NCBI RefSeq assembly: GCF_010671925.1
Contig: NZ_JAAHIH010000005.1
Span: 868,001-932,000, forward strand
DNA: 64,000 nt
From: Moorena sp. SIOASIH
GTDB lineage: Bacteria; Cyanobacteriota; Cyanobacteriia; Cyanobacteriales; Coleofasciculaceae
Reading direction: 5' to 3'
The stretch's first letter is position 1. Each line of letters starts with the position of its first letter. Positions 17,272-27,430 of the stretch are shown here, one piece after another. The notes under the pieces are model-generated. The model was given only the letters and a program-made list of their open reading frames with translations. It made no database searches and was not told where the DNA came from. The position numbers and the translations under genes were made by a program.

Positions 17272-17626
17272 TGGTAATTTGAAGCAGGGAATAGGGAATA
17301 GGGAGTAGGGAATAGGGAGTAGGGAGTAGGGAGTAGGGAGTAGGGAGTAGAGGGAATAAAATTGACTGTAGCTCATAAGTACGAGGTAAGCATATGCGCT
17401 ACGCGCAGGCTACGCCAATAGCTATCAGCGTGTCGCGTATCAGCTAAGGGCGTTTGTATTTGAGATGTAAACCTGTATGGTCTTTTTTTATTAGACAATA
17501 AAACTCCGGATCTATTGCCCCTCCTGGGAGGGGTTAGGGGTGGGTTACTCTTGCCTCTTGCCTCTTGCCTTTTGCCTCTTGACTTTTGGCAATATGTTCA
17601 CAACCCAGATACAAACGCGCTCAGTT
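17272..17626. repeat. Intergenic heptamer and palindrome repeats
   Basis: GGGAGTAGGGAATA heptamers (17283-17352), a GCGCTACGCGC/GTAGC palindrome cluster (17395-17445), and TTGCCTCTTGCC repeats (17551-17582). No gene seen. Confidence 0.75.
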
Positions 17627-18835
17627 CTAAACTGCTACAGCAGTCGCCTTCAGTTCAAAAATCCTATTGATTACATCTTCTACTACCTTATCAGGAGTAG
17701 ACGCTCCAGAGGTTACTCCTACTACTATCGAACCAGAGGGAAGCCAATTTCGTGCTACTTCCACCTCCTGATGTAGGGGTTTATGCTCGATTTCATCAGC
17801 AGAAATAATCCGGTTGACACTGTCAATGTGATAGGATGGTAGTTGTCGCTCAATAGCAATTTCTTGCAGGTGAGTGGTATTGGAGGAATTAAAGCCACCA
17901 ATCACAATCATCAAGTCTAGCTTTTCTTCTACGAGCTCCAACATGGCATCCTGCCGTTCTTGGGTGGCATCACAAATGGTATTGAAGCTTTGGAAGTGAT
18001 CGTTTAAATTAGACGTACCATATTTCTTCATCATGGTGCGCTCAAAAAGTTTGCCGATCTGCTCGGTCTCGGTCTTGAGCATAGTAGTTTGGTTGGCAAT
18101 CCCAATCCGCTCTAAATCCTGCTCCGGGTCAAAGCCAACTGACATAGCGTTTTTAAATTTATCGAGAAATTCCTCCCGGTTACCACCATTGAGAATGTAG
18201 TTGGCAACGTATTCCGCTTCTTGTAGATTCAGCAACACTAGATATTTTCCGGCAAAGGAACTCGTTGCTACCGTTTCTTCGTGTTTATATTTTCCGTGAA
18301 TAATGGAAGTGTATTCTTTTTTCTTATGCTTCTCTACGGTGTTCCACACTTTGGACACCCAGGGACAGGTAGTATCTACAATCTTGCAGTCTTTCTCGTG
18401 GAGCAGCTGCATTTCCTGAACACTAGCACCGAATGCTGGTAAAATCACTACATCCCCAGCACCAACAACAGAGAAGTCTTTCTTGCCATCCTCAACGGCA
18501 ATAAATTTTACTGCCATTTCCCGCAAGCGCTGGTTAACAGAGGGGTTGTGAATAATTTCATTAGTAATCCAGATCCGTTCATTGGGGAAGTGGGTGCGGG
18601 TTTCATAAGCCATGGCTACAGCTCGCTCTACACCCCAGCAAAAGCCAAATGCTTCTGCTAGCCGGATGGTCACATCTCCCTGTTGCAGCCGATAGTTATT
18701 AGCACGAATCTCTTCAATCAGACTGCTTTGATATTCCGATTCCAACTGAGAGGTAACTTCGGCTTCGTGACCAAATCCTTTGCGGTGGTAGTTATCTGAT
18801 TTCTGGAGTGAGCGCTTGAAAGCTTTTGTATCCAT
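17627..18835 (-). CDS. ispH: 4-hydroxy-3-methylbut-2-enyl diphosphate reductase
   Basis: A 402-residue IspH/LytB of the cyanobacterial and plastid type, the last enzyme of the MEP isoprenoid pathway, forming IPP and DMAPP with a [4Fe-4S] cluster. The three cluster cysteines are visible in [23 protein letters not shown] and [13 protein letters not shown]. The catalytic EEIHN-equivalent reads [13 protein letters not shown], and [12 protein letters not shown] gives the substrate-binding serine/asparagine region. The N-terminal extension of about 55 residues is normal for this clade. The ATG at 18835 starts [10 protein letters not shown] as in relatives. It is monocistronic, with repeats on both sides. 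Confidence 0.97.
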   Translation of the reverse strand: MDTKAFKRSLQKSDNYHRKGFGHEAEVTSQLESEYQSSLIEEIRANNYRLQQGDVTIRLAEAFGFCWGVERAVAMAYETRTHFPNERIWITNEIIHNPSVNQRLREMAVKFIAVEDGKKDFSVVGAGDVVILPAFGASVQEMQLLHEKDCKIVDTTCPWVSKVWNTVEKHKKKEYTSIIHGKYKHEETVATSSFAGKYLVLLNLQEAEYVANYILNGGNREEFLDKFKNAMSVGFDPEQDLERIGIANQTTMLKTETEQIGKLFERTMMKKYGTSNLNDHFQSFNTICDATQERQDAMLELVEEKLDLMIVIGGFNSSNTTHLQEIAIERQLPSYHIDSVNRIISADEIEHKPLHQEVEVARNWLPSGSIVVGVTSGASTPDKVVEDVINRIFELKATAVAV

Positions 18836-18966
18836 TGAGCTATCTGAATAAAATTAATTATCAATCACTGCTATTACTATTAATTTACTTTTAATCAAGC
18901 GTGACCTTAGTTACTATAGCAATCCTAAATAAATTGTGATAATTTTTGTTCCCTACTCCCTGCTCC

Positions 18967-19824
18967 CTACTCCCTGCTCCCTGTCCCCTTTGCTATCGGA
19001 ATAGCTAATCCTTCTTGGAGGATAAGTTGCTCAAAGATTTGTAAACCATAGCGCCAGACTAAGTAACCTTGGGGACTAAGATGCAAGCCATCGGTACTAA
19101 GCTCAGGTTGCAGGTTGCCCTGACTATCAGCAAAGAGGGGATAGAGATTTAGATAAATCGCTCCTTCTGCGTGAGCGATCGCTTTTAGCTGCTGGTTCAG
19201 ATTTTGGATGCGACTGTTGGGGATAGTAAGTAAGCGATCGCGTCCTTCCCAGGTTGCCTGTTCAGCACCATGGGGCAAAATCGATTGAAGGACAATCTTA
19301 GTTTCGGTATGGGCTCGCCGTAAGTAGCGAATCGTTAGCCGTTGGTTTTCTAGAATTGCTTCATCCTTGACCCCCCGAATTAGGTCATTGATGCCGATCA
19401 TCACAAAAATTGCTTCTGGCTTAGTCTGATCCAAAATATCTAAGCGCTTGAGCAACCCTGCTGAGGTTTCCCCAGACAGTCCTTGATTAAGCCAGTAGCG
19501 TTTTGGGGGTAGCAATGCATTGGGAAACCATAGGCTTAGAGAATCTCCCAGCAGTACAGTTAACTTTTCTGGTTTTTGATTAGCCACTACCTGAGCTTCC
19601 CTCTCCAGCAGTGCCAGCCATTGTTGGTAATTTAACTGGTGTCGTGGTCCTAATTTAATTACTGGTTCAGGGGTGGGATTTAAAATTCGGGTAGTCACCA
19701 CAGGATGGCTAACTGGATCTGACTTTAACTTTTTATACTCACCCAGTAGTACCCAGGTGAGAGTCAGAATCATAAACCCATTGGCAGCAAGGGATATTAA
19801 AGCCCAAGGTGGACAACGCTTCAA
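18967..19824 (-). CDS. SGNH/GDSL-type hydrolase, membrane-anchored
   Basis: About 285 residues. One N-terminal hydrophobic segment (ALISLAANGFMILTLTWVLL) is followed by an SGNH hydrolase domain. The catalytic Ser is in VLLGDSLSLWFP, Gly in GLSGETSAGLL, Asn in VMIGINDLIRG, and Asp/His in DGLHLSPQGY. Such enzymes deacylate lipids or polysaccharides outside the cytoplasmic membrane; the substrate is unknown. The TTG at 19824 has a GGGAG ribosome-binding site nine bases upstream and is preferred. The frame runs seventeen codons further to a GTG at 19875, but that stretch lies in transposon-derived sequence. Confidence 0.82.
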   Translation of the reverse strand: MKRCPPWALISLAANGFMILTLTWVLLGEYKKLKSDPVSHPVVTTRILNPTPEPVIKLGPRHQLNYQQWLALLEREAQVVANQKPEKLTVLLGDSLSLWFPNALLPPKRYWLNQGLSGETSAGLLKRLDILDQTKPEAIFVMIGINDLIRGVKDEAILENQRLTIRYLRRAHTETKIVLQSILPHGAEQATWEGRDRLLTIPNSRIQNLNQQLKAIAHAEGAIYLNLYPLFADSQGNLQPELSTDGLHLSPQGYLVWRYGLQIFEQLILQEGLAIPIAKGTGSRE

Positions 19825-19829
19825 GTGAC

Positions 19830-20170
19830 ATACTCCCGACGCTGACCTAACGGTACAGGGCGGGCTTCTTACCAACTCCAGCTATCGCCTCGGGCAAAGC
19901 CCGACGCTGCGCGAACGGATACAAGGCCGTAGGCCACGCGGGGCGCGTAAGGCCTTTGGCCACGCTACGCGAACGGCAAGCTTTATTAACGACACGGGAT
20001 GCCCCGACCCGCCGGAACAATACAACTCGTTCTAGAACCAATGTAGCTGCTGGAATTCTACCCATCCACAGATAACTCAAACTATCAAGTTTTTTTTCTG
20101 AAGGTCACCCCATATTCGGTGGTTGTATTGGTACAGGCACGTAGGTGGCGGTTAGCTCTTAATTTGTCTT
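19830..20170 (-). pseudogene. Possible TnpB-element remnant with palindromic repeats
   Basis: A minus-strand frame (20080 to 19847) includes ATLVLERVVLFRRVGASRVVNKAC and ends EAIAGVGKKPALYR, then GTCAGCGTCGGGAGTATGTCAC. This resembles the C-terminus and right end of IS200/IS605 TnpB elements. About 100 bases of GGCC/CGCGTAGCG palindromes (19880-19985) interrupt it. No RuvC motif remains. Assignment is tentative. Confidence 0.35.
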
Positions 20171-20285
20171 CCCTACTACAACTATTATATCACGCATTTC
20201 GACGTTCCGACCCTTGCCCTCAGAAGGTAAAGTGCTGGGCTTCTCGCGGTTTGGCTAACATCCCTCAGGGAAAAGGTAATACCAT

Positions 20286-20327
20286 CAGTTAACAGTTAAC
20301 AGTTAACAGTTAACTGTTAACTGTTAA
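20286..20327. repeat. Long palindrome of AGTTAAC units
   Basis: GTTAACA units run to a centre and then read back as TGTTAAC, giving a perfect inverted repeat of about 40 bases just downstream of the amt stop. It may work as a 3'-end stem but has no T-run. Confidence 0.75.
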
Positions 20328-20367
20328 CAAAACCTAGTTAAAAGCAATAGACCATGCCAGCAAAACT

Positions 20368-21912
20368 CTAAAATTCAGAGCTACTAGCCATGTCTGTAGG
20401 ACTACTGAAGCTACTCACGCTAGAACCATGCATCACACTGGCTTCCTTGACAAATCCAGCGTAAGCTTCCATACCGTGTTCGCTGATATCCAAGCCTTCC
20501 AGTTCTTCTTCTGGTGTCACCCGGATCCCGAGGGTAACTTTCAGCACTAACCACAGGATGCCACTAAACAGCACGGTGAAGCCACCAATCGCTAGAATAC
20601 CCAAGATTTGGGTGCCAAGTTGACCGGCACTACCGGCGGTGAACAGACCTGAATCTTTAGCGAAGAGTCCAACGGCTAGGGTTCCCCAGATACCATTGAC
20701 CAAGTGGACTGAAATTGCCCCTACTGGGTCATCAATTTTGATGTTGTCAAAGAAGGAAACCGAGAAGACAACGATGATGCCACCAATAGCACCAATAATA
20801 ACTGCTGAAAGATAGCTGACATTGTTACAGGGAGCCGTAATTGCCACTAATCCAGCCAAAATCCCGTTGATGATCATCGACAGGTCGGGCTTACCATCTT
20901 TTAGCCAAGCAGTCAAGGTGGCGGTAATCCCACCAGCTGCTGCGGCTAGGTTAGTGGTCACCGCAATATAGGGAACTGCCTCACTAGCAGCTAGCTCAGA
21001 ACCTGGATTGAAGCCAAACCAGCCGATCCAGAGAATCAAGCAACCAAGAGTGGCAATACTCATGTTGTGACCTGGGATAGCACGAGGTTCTCCGTTTTCG
21101 TACTTACCGCTACGGGGTCCGAGGAAAGCAGCTCCCATCAAAGCCGCCCAGCCACCAACGGAGTGAACCACGGTTGAGCCAGCAAAGTCTGAGAATCCCA
21201 TGGCACCAAGCCAACCCTCACTGCTCCAAACCCAGTGTCCAGTGATGGAGTAGGATACCCCAACAATCAGGATGCTGAAGATTAAAAAGTCTAGGAACTT
21301 AATCCGTTCAGCAACAGCACCGGACACGATGGTTGCGGCAGTTCCAGCAAAAGCAGCTTGGAATAGGAAAAATACCGATATCGGTAGACCTGCCGGAAAT
21401 GGATCTAACCCATAGGTAGCGGGATCTTCACTGCTGAGGAAAAAGCCCGACAGTCCAATAAATCCGTTGCCTTTCCCGAACATAAAGGAGAAACCAATTG
21501 CCCAAAACGCAATGGTTGCCAAGGCAAAGACGATTAGGTTCTTCGAGAGAATGTTTACGGCATTCTTCTGGCGGCAGAAGCCGGTTTCTAGCATTCCGAA
21601 TCCGGCATTCATGAAAATAACTAGGATGGCAGCTACTAATATCCAGATAGCATTGAGAGTTCCCTGAATTTCTTCTGGGGTAGGTGCCGCACTATCCTGG
21701 GCAAAAGCTGCTGTATGCCAAACTAGAATAATTATCCCTGTCAGAGGAATACAGGCGAGCCAGTAAGGGGAAAAGGATTTTGCGATCGCTTTCAATGGCT
21801 CTAGATAAGGATAATCCCACGATGAGCGGGAGGCTTGGTGAGCCATAGGTCGCCTAGATTTTACTAGGGTACCTTTGTTTTTCATTGTTCGCTGAGATTT
21901 TGAAATTGTCAT
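20368..21912 (-). CDS. amt: Ammonium transporter (Amt family)
   Basis: A 514-residue Amt/Rh channel that carries ammonium across the cytoplasmic membrane. After a 70-residue N-terminal region with a hydrophobic segment ending in TAAFAQDS, about eleven further helices follow. Family markers are [21 protein letters not shown], the first pore histidine in [19 protein letters not shown], the second in [20 protein letters not shown], and the cytoplasmic tail start [19 protein letters not shown], which is the PII (GlnK/GlnB) contact region. The ATG at 21912 gives a long N-terminus; inner Met residues at 10 and 23 are alternatives. A 20-base palindrome lies about 270 bases upstream. I did not find a clear GTA-N8-TAC NtcA box. 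Confidence 0.95.
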   Translation of the reverse strand: MTISKSQRTMKNKGTLVKSRRPMAHQASRSSWDYPYLEPLKAIAKSFSPYWLACIPLTGIIILVWHTAAFAQDSAAPTPEEIQGTLNAIWILVAAILVIFMNAGFGMLETGFCRQKNAVNILSKNLIVFALATIAFWAIGFSFMFGKGNGFIGLSGFFLSSEDPATYGLDPFPAGLPISVFFLFQAAFAGTAATIVSGAVAERIKFLDFLIFSILIVGVSYSITGHWVWSSEGWLGAMGFSDFAGSTVVHSVGGWAALMGAAFLGPRSGKYENGEPRAIPGHNMSIATLGCLILWIGWFGFNPGSELAASEAVPYIAVTTNLAAAAGGITATLTAWLKDGKPDLSMIINGILAGLVAITAPCNNVSYLSAVIIGAIGGIIVVFSVSFFDNIKIDDPVGAISVHLVNGIWGTLAVGLFAKDSGLFTAGSAGQLGTQILGILAIGGFTVLFSGILWLVLKVTLGIRVTPEEELEGLDISEHGMEAYAGFVKEASVMHGSSVSSFSSPTDMASSSEF

Positions 21913-22397
21913 AATAAGCGTTAACTTACCTCTGTTTTAGATACACTTCCTCACACTGAGAAACTTCAGTAAACAAATTGTAAAATTAGCCACCGAAACC
22001 TAAGAGTCCATCATTTTCAAAGGACTCATCATGACCTCACCCTGCTACCTTTACATACCTGATTGCTAGATGCTAGACCCCTGTCTGGGCCAGTAATCAG
22101 GGAGTTTCTTCAGCTAAAGCCTCGTCTTAAGACAAAACCCTACAAATAACTGGGACTATAGTCAAGGGAATTAAAGCATTATTTAATGAAATATTTCATT
22201 AAAAATTGCTACAGGACACCCCGCCTACCCTGGTCTAGTTAGCTGAGGAGGGGGCTTTCAAGGGGCAAAACCCACCTTTTACCACTGAGCCGGTTCCTTT
22301 TGCTGCACCTCCAACTAAGGGTTTACAAATTAATCGAGTTCTAGGTTCGAGTAACCGTGTTTTCTTGGTAGAAAATTGATCAAGCAATTTGGACAAT
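21913..22397. other. amt upstream region
   Basis: No gene. A 20-base perfect palindrome lies at 22183-22202. A 62-codon minus-strand frame (22235-22423) starts inside a dispersed repeat and is not credible. Confidence 0.5.
22183..22202. promoter_or_regulatory. Perfect 20-bp palindrome TTAATGAAATATTTCATTAA
   Basis: A perfect inverted repeat upstream of amt. It could be an operator site or merely AT-rich chance; no partner regulator can be named. Confidence 0.35.
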
Positions 22398-22555
22398 ATT
22401 GGTACACGATACATGGTGATCAACCTCTCGTGTAAAAGTGATTAGTACCCTCGGGTTTAGCAAGATGTCCCAACTACCACGCACTAATGCTCACGAAAAT
22501 TTGCCGATAATCCGAACTGGGTAAGTATAACGGAAGTGCTTACCAGCTAAACACG
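22398..22555. repeat. Dispersed repeat (GGTACACGATACATGGTGATC...), short copy
   Basis: Closely matches the two ends of 7757-8154 but lacks the 133-base tandem insert. It abuts the end of a decayed TnpB gene. Confidence 0.85.
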
Positions 22556-22564
22556 CTTGTGGTC

Positions 22565-22925
22565 TATTGACACTCCCCGCTCGCTTATGAGCGGGGATTC
22601 TTAGTTCTACGACACGCCTTAAAATTAGCTATCCGAAAGGCAATACTTAAGCCAAGTATCCGTTCTAAAGAACCAAATACCGAGCCTAATTTAACTAACC
22701 CCAGTGGGCTTGTCTCCCTAAGCGTTTAAATACGTTCCCGTGTGCCCCACGGTACGTTAATTGGTGAAAGTTGACTTTACTGGTTGTTCGGTATCCGCGC
22801 TTGATCCATGCGTTTTGTCGAGGTTTTTCGCGCCTCGTGTACTAGCATCGCAAAACGCTCGTTGGGGAGCTTGGCAGTACCGACGAATCCTGCCTGTGCT
22901 AGGCTACATCCTCATTATGTATCAA
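22565..22925 (-). pseudogene. TnpB C-terminal remnant with right-end hairpin
   Basis: The plus-strand hairpin ACTCCCCGCTC-GCTTAT-GAGCGGGGA at 22571 is typical of IS200/IS605 ends. Read on the minus strand, one frame gives REDTS-like LRETSPLGLVKLGSVFGSLERILGLSIAFRIANFKACRRTKNPRS, and upstream frames give GHTGTYLNA and PELIHNEDVA. These are pieces familiar from cyanobacterial TnpB C-termini, but in different frames and with stops. It is a heavily decayed 3' fragment. Confidence 0.65.
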
Positions 22926-23342
22926 CTCTGGAAAAGTCGCCCTAGAAGGGCACCTCAAGTAGCTTGGCCAAAGGCCAGGCTTGAAACCCAAAATTTTTGG
23001 TCAACTCTAAGAAAGTCTTACCTCTTTAGTAACCCATCTACATCCTTTCGGATTAGGTGAGGTGATTGACTAGTTGATAGCTTTGTCTTTGAGGTGTTTT
23101 GATCTAATATCTTTTTCTGGTATGATTCTGTATCAATAGATACTGTTTTTCAAAAAAAATGAGCGTATTCAAAACTAGGCAGATGCCACGTCTAGTTGAG
23201 GAGCTAATTGGGCGAACGAGAATTTGACACTCCTACGGGTAGAAGCCGAACGTGGTACAACTATAAAAATGGGCATACTGTAGACTAGGCATGTATTTGA
23301 TATGCTCAACGGATTAGCTATGGAATTGTATAGATAACAGCA
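22926..23342. other. Non-coding stretch before the recG operon
   Basis: I see no gene. The 99-codon frame at 22761-23060 is antisense to the TnpB remnant and is rejected. Promoter signals for the operon are likely here but none stands out. Confidence 0.4.
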
Positions 23343-24239
23343 GTGAATCGAATTGACCAGGAATTGGCAGCATTAGAGGAAGCCATCACCCATTTGGCAA
23401 AGGAATTCCAAACAACCTACTCTAACTATTTGACCTTTTTAGGTCAATGCGTGGGGCAGCAGCTGATTATGGCTGCCTATCGGATTTGTACTCAAGGGTA
23501 TCCTGAGTCTTTTCTAAATTTGTCGGTTAACAGTAGGCAACAATTACAGCAATCCCTACGAAAGCTGGCTCAAGAGACTCAACAACAGTTGCCATCACTC
23601 CTAAAACAGTGGCAAGAGTCAAGGTCAGCTACTACTGATGACTTGGATCAGGACTTGGATCAGGACTCGGATCAGGACTTCGATCAGGACTCGGATCAGG
23701 ACTCGGAAATGCCTTCATCTACAGAAGACTCTCGATTTTTGAATGCTCTAAGGGAGCCATCACCAGCAGCTGAGTTGACGAGTAACCCACGAAATAGCAT
23801 AGAGAAACTGGAGGAATGGCTCAAGCACCTAGAGAGTGGGATCACCAAAACTATTCAAGATGTCTCTGTGGAAACCAATCGGATATTGCATAAATCATCA
23901 ATTATACCAGACAAATTTCCCCAAGAAATCCTAGAAGCAGCGGCAAAAGTCGAAGCATCTGCGGTCGAAACGGCTGAATCCCCCAATATTATCAAAATAA
24001 TGATGGAAACTAAAGGTGATGGCGAAACCGATGAATCCAGATTAACCCGTATTATTGCCATTAAGCTGCGCTTATCTGAAATAGAATTTGCAGACCCTAA
24101 CTTGACCCCTGGACGTAAGAAAATTAGAGATCTATTAGCTAAAATGAGTCAACTGAAGCGAGAGTATTACAAAAAACAGCGGCAAAAGGCAGTTGCTCAA
24201 GCCGAAGCAGCATGGCGTGCCAGCTGGTTTGATGATTAA
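23343..24239 (+). CDS. Conserved cyanobacterial hypothetical protein upstream of recG
   Basis: A 298-residue protein with a GTG start at 23343. The N-terminal 95 residues are helical (IDQELAALEEAITHLAKEFQTTYSNYLTFLGQCVGQQLIMAAYRICTQGYP...). A low-complexity acidic linker of DQD-type repeats follows (about residues 99-122, from near-identical 12-base GATCAGGACTCG units). The C-terminal 70 residues are a basic amphipathic helix region (RKKIRDLLAKMSQLKREYYKKQRQKAVAQAEAAWRASWFDD). I know of no function. Only about 50 bases separate it from recG, so they are probably co-transcribed. Confidence 0.7.
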   Translation: MNRIDQELAALEEAITHLAKEFQTTYSNYLTFLGQCVGQQLIMAAYRICTQGYPESFLNLSVNSRQQLQQSLRKLAQETQQQLPSLLKQWQESRSATTDDLDQDLDQDSDQDFDQDSDQDSEMPSSTEDSRFLNALREPSPAAELTSNPRNSIEKLEEWLKHLESGITKTIQDVSVETNRILHKSSIIPDKFPQEILEAAAKVEASAVETAESPNIIKIMMETKGDGETDESRLTRIIAIKLRLSEIEFADPNLTPGRKKIRDLLAKMSQLKREYYKKQRQKAVAQAEAAWRASWFDD

Positions 24240-24248
24240 ACTGAGGTA

Positions 24249-24293
24249 ATGATCAATGACCAATGACCAATGACCAATGACCAATGACCAATG
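24249..24293 (+). repeat. Heptamer array (ATGACCA)n at the recG start
   Basis: Six copies of ATGACCA/ATGACC. The last copy supplies the recG initiator ATG, and each copy is itself an ATG in a different reading frame. Confidence 0.9.
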
Positions 24294-26777
24294 ACCGAAT
24301 TACCAGATTGGGTGCGATTGCAAAAAGCCCTGTCGGTAGAAGCAAGAGTTGGCTTTACTGATTTGGAAGGGAATCAATACCGCTTTAGTGAATTCCTCTG
24401 CCTCAGTTTTAGTAAGACTCCTAATGTCCTAACATCAACTGAGAAACAGCGTTGGCAGGACATCGGCAATCAGTTTGCCCGTTATTCTCAGATGACGCTA
24501 CAACAACGGCAACATCTGGTAGCTGATACTCGCCGCTTTCTCAATAACCTCCAGCAGAATACTCAACGCCGTTTAGTTGAAGATAAATCTCAAACAGAAC
24601 ATCCTATGGTCAGAGTGCCTAAAACCAAGCCCTTGGTGGAGAAACAACAGGCATCATCAGAGCTTGGTAGTAAAAAAAACCTTGACCTACCACTGGCTAA
24701 GTTGGCAGCGGTGGGTAGTAAAAACAGTGAGTATTTAGCACGTCTGGGTCTGCACAAAGTGCGTGACTTGCTCTATTACTACCCCCGTGATCATATTAAC
24801 TATGCCCGTCAGGTTAATATGGCTGACTTAGTACCTGGTGAAACAGTCACTATCATGGGTACGGTGAAGCGCTGTAACTGCTTCAGTAGCCCCCGTAATA
24901 AAAAATTAACTATTTTAGATATAGTCTTAAAAGACTCTACTGGTCAAATTAAGCTCAGTCGTTTTTTTGCTGGCTTTCGTTACAGTAATCGTAGCTGGCA
25001 GTATCAACAAAAGCGGCGGTATCCAGTGGGAGCAGTGGTAGCTGCTTCGGGTTTGGTAAAGAAAAATAAATATGGGATTACCCTAGAAGACCCGGAACTG
25101 GAAGTATTAGAGCATCCAGGGGGTACCATTGACTCGATGAAAATAGGTCGAGTTGTACCAGTTTATTCCCTAACCGAAGGGGTACCAGCCGACTTGGTCA
25201 GGCGGGCGATAATTGCTGCACTTCCCTACACTTCTTTGATTAAGGAACCCTTGCCAGTAACCTTTCGTAAAGAATATGGGTTGATGGGGGTTTCTGATGC
25301 GATCGCAAACATTCATTTTCCCCAAGATGCAGACACCCTTGCCGATGCCAGAAGGCGCTTAGTCTTTGATGAATTTTTCTACTTACAGCTCGGATTTCTC
25401 CAGCGCCGCCAAGCTCAGCGTAAAAGCCAAAGCAGTGCGGTCATGGCTCCGATTGGTAAACTCTTTGACCAATTTAATCAACTGCTTCCTTTTGAATTAA
25501 CCGGGGCTCAGACAAGAGTCATCAATGAAATTCTCAAGGATATGGAATCAGAAACACCCATGAATCGGTTGGTCCAGGGAGATGTCGGTTCCGGTAAAAC
25601 TATTGTGGCAGTTTATGCTATTCTAGCCGCCATCCAATCGGGGTACCAAGCAGCTCTGATGGCTCCCACTGAAGTATTAGCTGAACAGCACTATCGTAAG
25701 TTAGTAAATTGGTTTAATTTACTACATCTTCCGGTTGAATTACTAACAGGTTCCACTAAAGTTTCCAAGCGTAGAAAAATTCATTCCCAGCTAGAAACGG
25801 GAGAACTTCCTTTGTTGGTAGGAACCCATGCTTTGATTCAAGACCCAGTCAACTTCAACAGTTTGGGTTTAGTGGTAATTGATGAACAGCATCGGTTTGG
25901 GGTAAAACAACGGGCTCGTTTACAGCAAAAAGGTCAATCTCCCCATGTGCTGACTCTAACCGCCACACCAATTCCCAGAACCCTAGCGCTAACCCTCCAC
26001 GGGGATTTGGATGTGAGTCAGATTGATGAATTACCCCCTGGTCGTCAGAAGATTCAGACCACTGTGCTAAAGGGTAAAGAGAGGAAACATGCCTATGACC
26101 TGATTCGTCGAGAAGTGGCTCAAGGAAGGCAAGCTTATATGGTATTGCCGTTGATTGAGGAATCGGAAAAATTAGATGTACGCTCAGCAATCGAAGAGCA
26201 TAAACGACTGTCTGAGAGTATATTTCCAGAATTTAAGGTTGGGTTACTTCATGGTCGGATGAATTCAGCTGAGAAAGATAAAGCACTAAGTGCTTTTCGG
26301 GATAACAAGAGTCAAATTATTGTTTCAACTACTGTGATTGAAGTGGGTGTAGATGTACCAAATGCTACCGTAATGATGATTGAAAATGCAGAACGGTTTG
26401 GGTTATCTCAGTTACACCAATTACGGGGTCGTGTCGGTCGAGGTTCTGACAAATCTTATTGTCTTTTAGTCAGTGGTTCTAATACTGAAACAGCCAGACA
26501 ACGTTTGGGGGTATTAGAACAGTCCCAAGATGGCTTTTTTATCTCTGAAATGGATATGCGTTTTCGTGGTCCTGGGGAAGTTTTAGGTAAGCGCCAATCC
26601 GGGTTAGCAGATTTTGCTCTAGCTAGTTTGGTAGAAGACCAAGAGGTATTGAATTTGGCGAGAGATGCAGCAGAAAAGATTATTATTCAGGATGAAATAT
26701 TGGAGAATTACCCTTTAATGAAAGTCGAGTTAGAGTATCGGTATCAGTGGTTGATGGATGGGACAATTATGACTTAA
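24291..26777 (+). CDS. recG: ATP-dependent DNA helicase RecG
   Basis: An 828-residue superfamily 2 helicase that drives replication-fork reversal and branch migration. An N-terminal extension of about 140 residues, usual in cyanobacteria, precedes the wedge OB-fold domain (ETVTIMGTVKRC... KLTILDIVLKDSTGQIKLSRFF). Motif I is GDVGSGKTIVA (about 429-439), motif II VIDEQHRFGVKQR (about 529), and motif III TLTATPIPRTLALT. Motifs V/VI read VSTTVIEVGVDVPNATVMMIENAERFGLSQLHQLRGRVGRG. The TRG motif region RFRGPGEVLGKRQSG is present. The ATG is the last of six ATGs in a heptamer array; the in-frame sequence ELPDWVRLQKALSVEA begins at once after it. Probably co-transcribed with the gene before it. Confidence 0.96.
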   Translation: MTELPDWVRLQKALSVEARVGFTDLEGNQYRFSEFLCLSFSKTPNVLTSTEKQRWQDIGNQFARYSQMTLQQRQHLVADTRRFLNNLQQNTQRRLVEDKSQTEHPMVRVPKTKPLVEKQQASSELGSKKNLDLPLAKLAAVGSKNSEYLARLGLHKVRDLLYYYPRDHINYARQVNMADLVPGETVTIMGTVKRCNCFSSPRNKKLTILDIVLKDSTGQIKLSRFFAGFRYSNRSWQYQQKRRYPVGAVVAASGLVKKNKYGITLEDPELEVLEHPGGTIDSMKIGRVVPVYSLTEGVPADLVRRAIIAALPYTSLIKEPLPVTFRKEYGLMGVSDAIANIHFPQDADTLADARRRLVFDEFFYLQLGFLQRRQAQRKSQSSAVMAPIGKLFDQFNQLLPFELTGAQTRVINEILKDMESETPMNRLVQGDVGSGKTIVAVYAILAAIQSGYQAALMAPTEVLAEQHYRKLVNWFNLLHLPVELLTGSTKVSKRRKIHSQLETGELPLLVGTHALIQDPVNFNSLGLVVIDEQHRFGVKQRARLQQKGQSPHVLTLTATPIPRTLALTLHGDLDVSQIDELPPGRQKIQTTVLKGKERKHAYDLIRREVAQGRQAYMVLPLIEESEKLDVRSAIEEHKRLSESIFPEFKVGLLHGRMNSAEKDKALSAFRDNKSQIIVSTTVIEVGVDVPNATVMMIENAERFGLSQLHQLRGRVGRGSDKSYCLLVSGSNTETARQRLGVLEQSQDGFFISEMDMRFRGPGEVLGKRQSGLADFALASLVEDQEVLNLARDAAEKIIIQDEILENYPLMKVELEYRYQWLMDGTIMT

Positions 26778-27430
26778 TTTACCATATAATTATTTCAGAA
26801 TTAGGGAACAGGGAACAGGGAACAGGGAACAGGGAACAGGGAACAGGGAACAGGTAATAGTGGACAATAATTCACCAAAAAAGTATCAGAAAACTATTTT
26901 ATTTTGCAAGAGGTCTCATGACGAATTTACTATGACAAATGCTTTTTACTGATATTGCCCCAGTACCAAACTACTTAAGAGTAGAGAAACCGTAAGGATT
27001 AATATTATGTTCGGTTGAACAGTTATAAATAGTAGGTAATAGGGAACAGGGAACAGGGAACAGGGAACAGGGGATGAGAATAGAGATTACCTACCATAAG
27101 GAAGCTAGGTTTTTTATAACTGATTATCTGAACATGATATAAGAGGTAACATATAGCAGAAGTCAGAAGTCAGAAGTCAGAAGTCAAACTCTTGCGCTTA
27201 CTTAGCTTTGAGACTTTTGTCATGTCCGCGCCTGCCCTGGCGACTGCTATAACTAATAATTTTTATTTATGATTTTTATTTAGTTGTTTACTTAAAATAT
27301 CTAGCGGTTTGCAACTTAATTAAGTTCAGAATTATGGGTGTTTAGTACTGAATTCATAATTCATAATTCATAATTTTTAATTCTTAATTCTTAATTCTTA
27401 ATTCTTAATTCTTAATTGGGTACAGCAGTA
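26778..27430. repeat. Repeat-filled intergenic region after recG
   Basis: GGGAACA heptamers (26803-26853 and 27039-27071), the second TATAGCAG-ended element (27152-27251), and AATTCAT/TTAATTC arrays (27350-27417). No gene. Confidence 0.8.
27152..27251. repeat. Dispersed repeat with TATAGCAG inverted ends, copy 2
   Basis: Same ends and tail as 639-746, with one G/C difference in the tail and fewer AGAAGTC heptamers, so the heptamer number varies between copies. Confidence 0.88.

Noticed and set aside
22235-22423. 62-codon minus-strand ORF upstream of amt
   Set aside because: It starts within a dispersed repeat and has no recognisable domain.
22761-23060. 99-codon plus-strand ORF
   Set aside because: Antisense to a TnpB remnant, with unusual composition.
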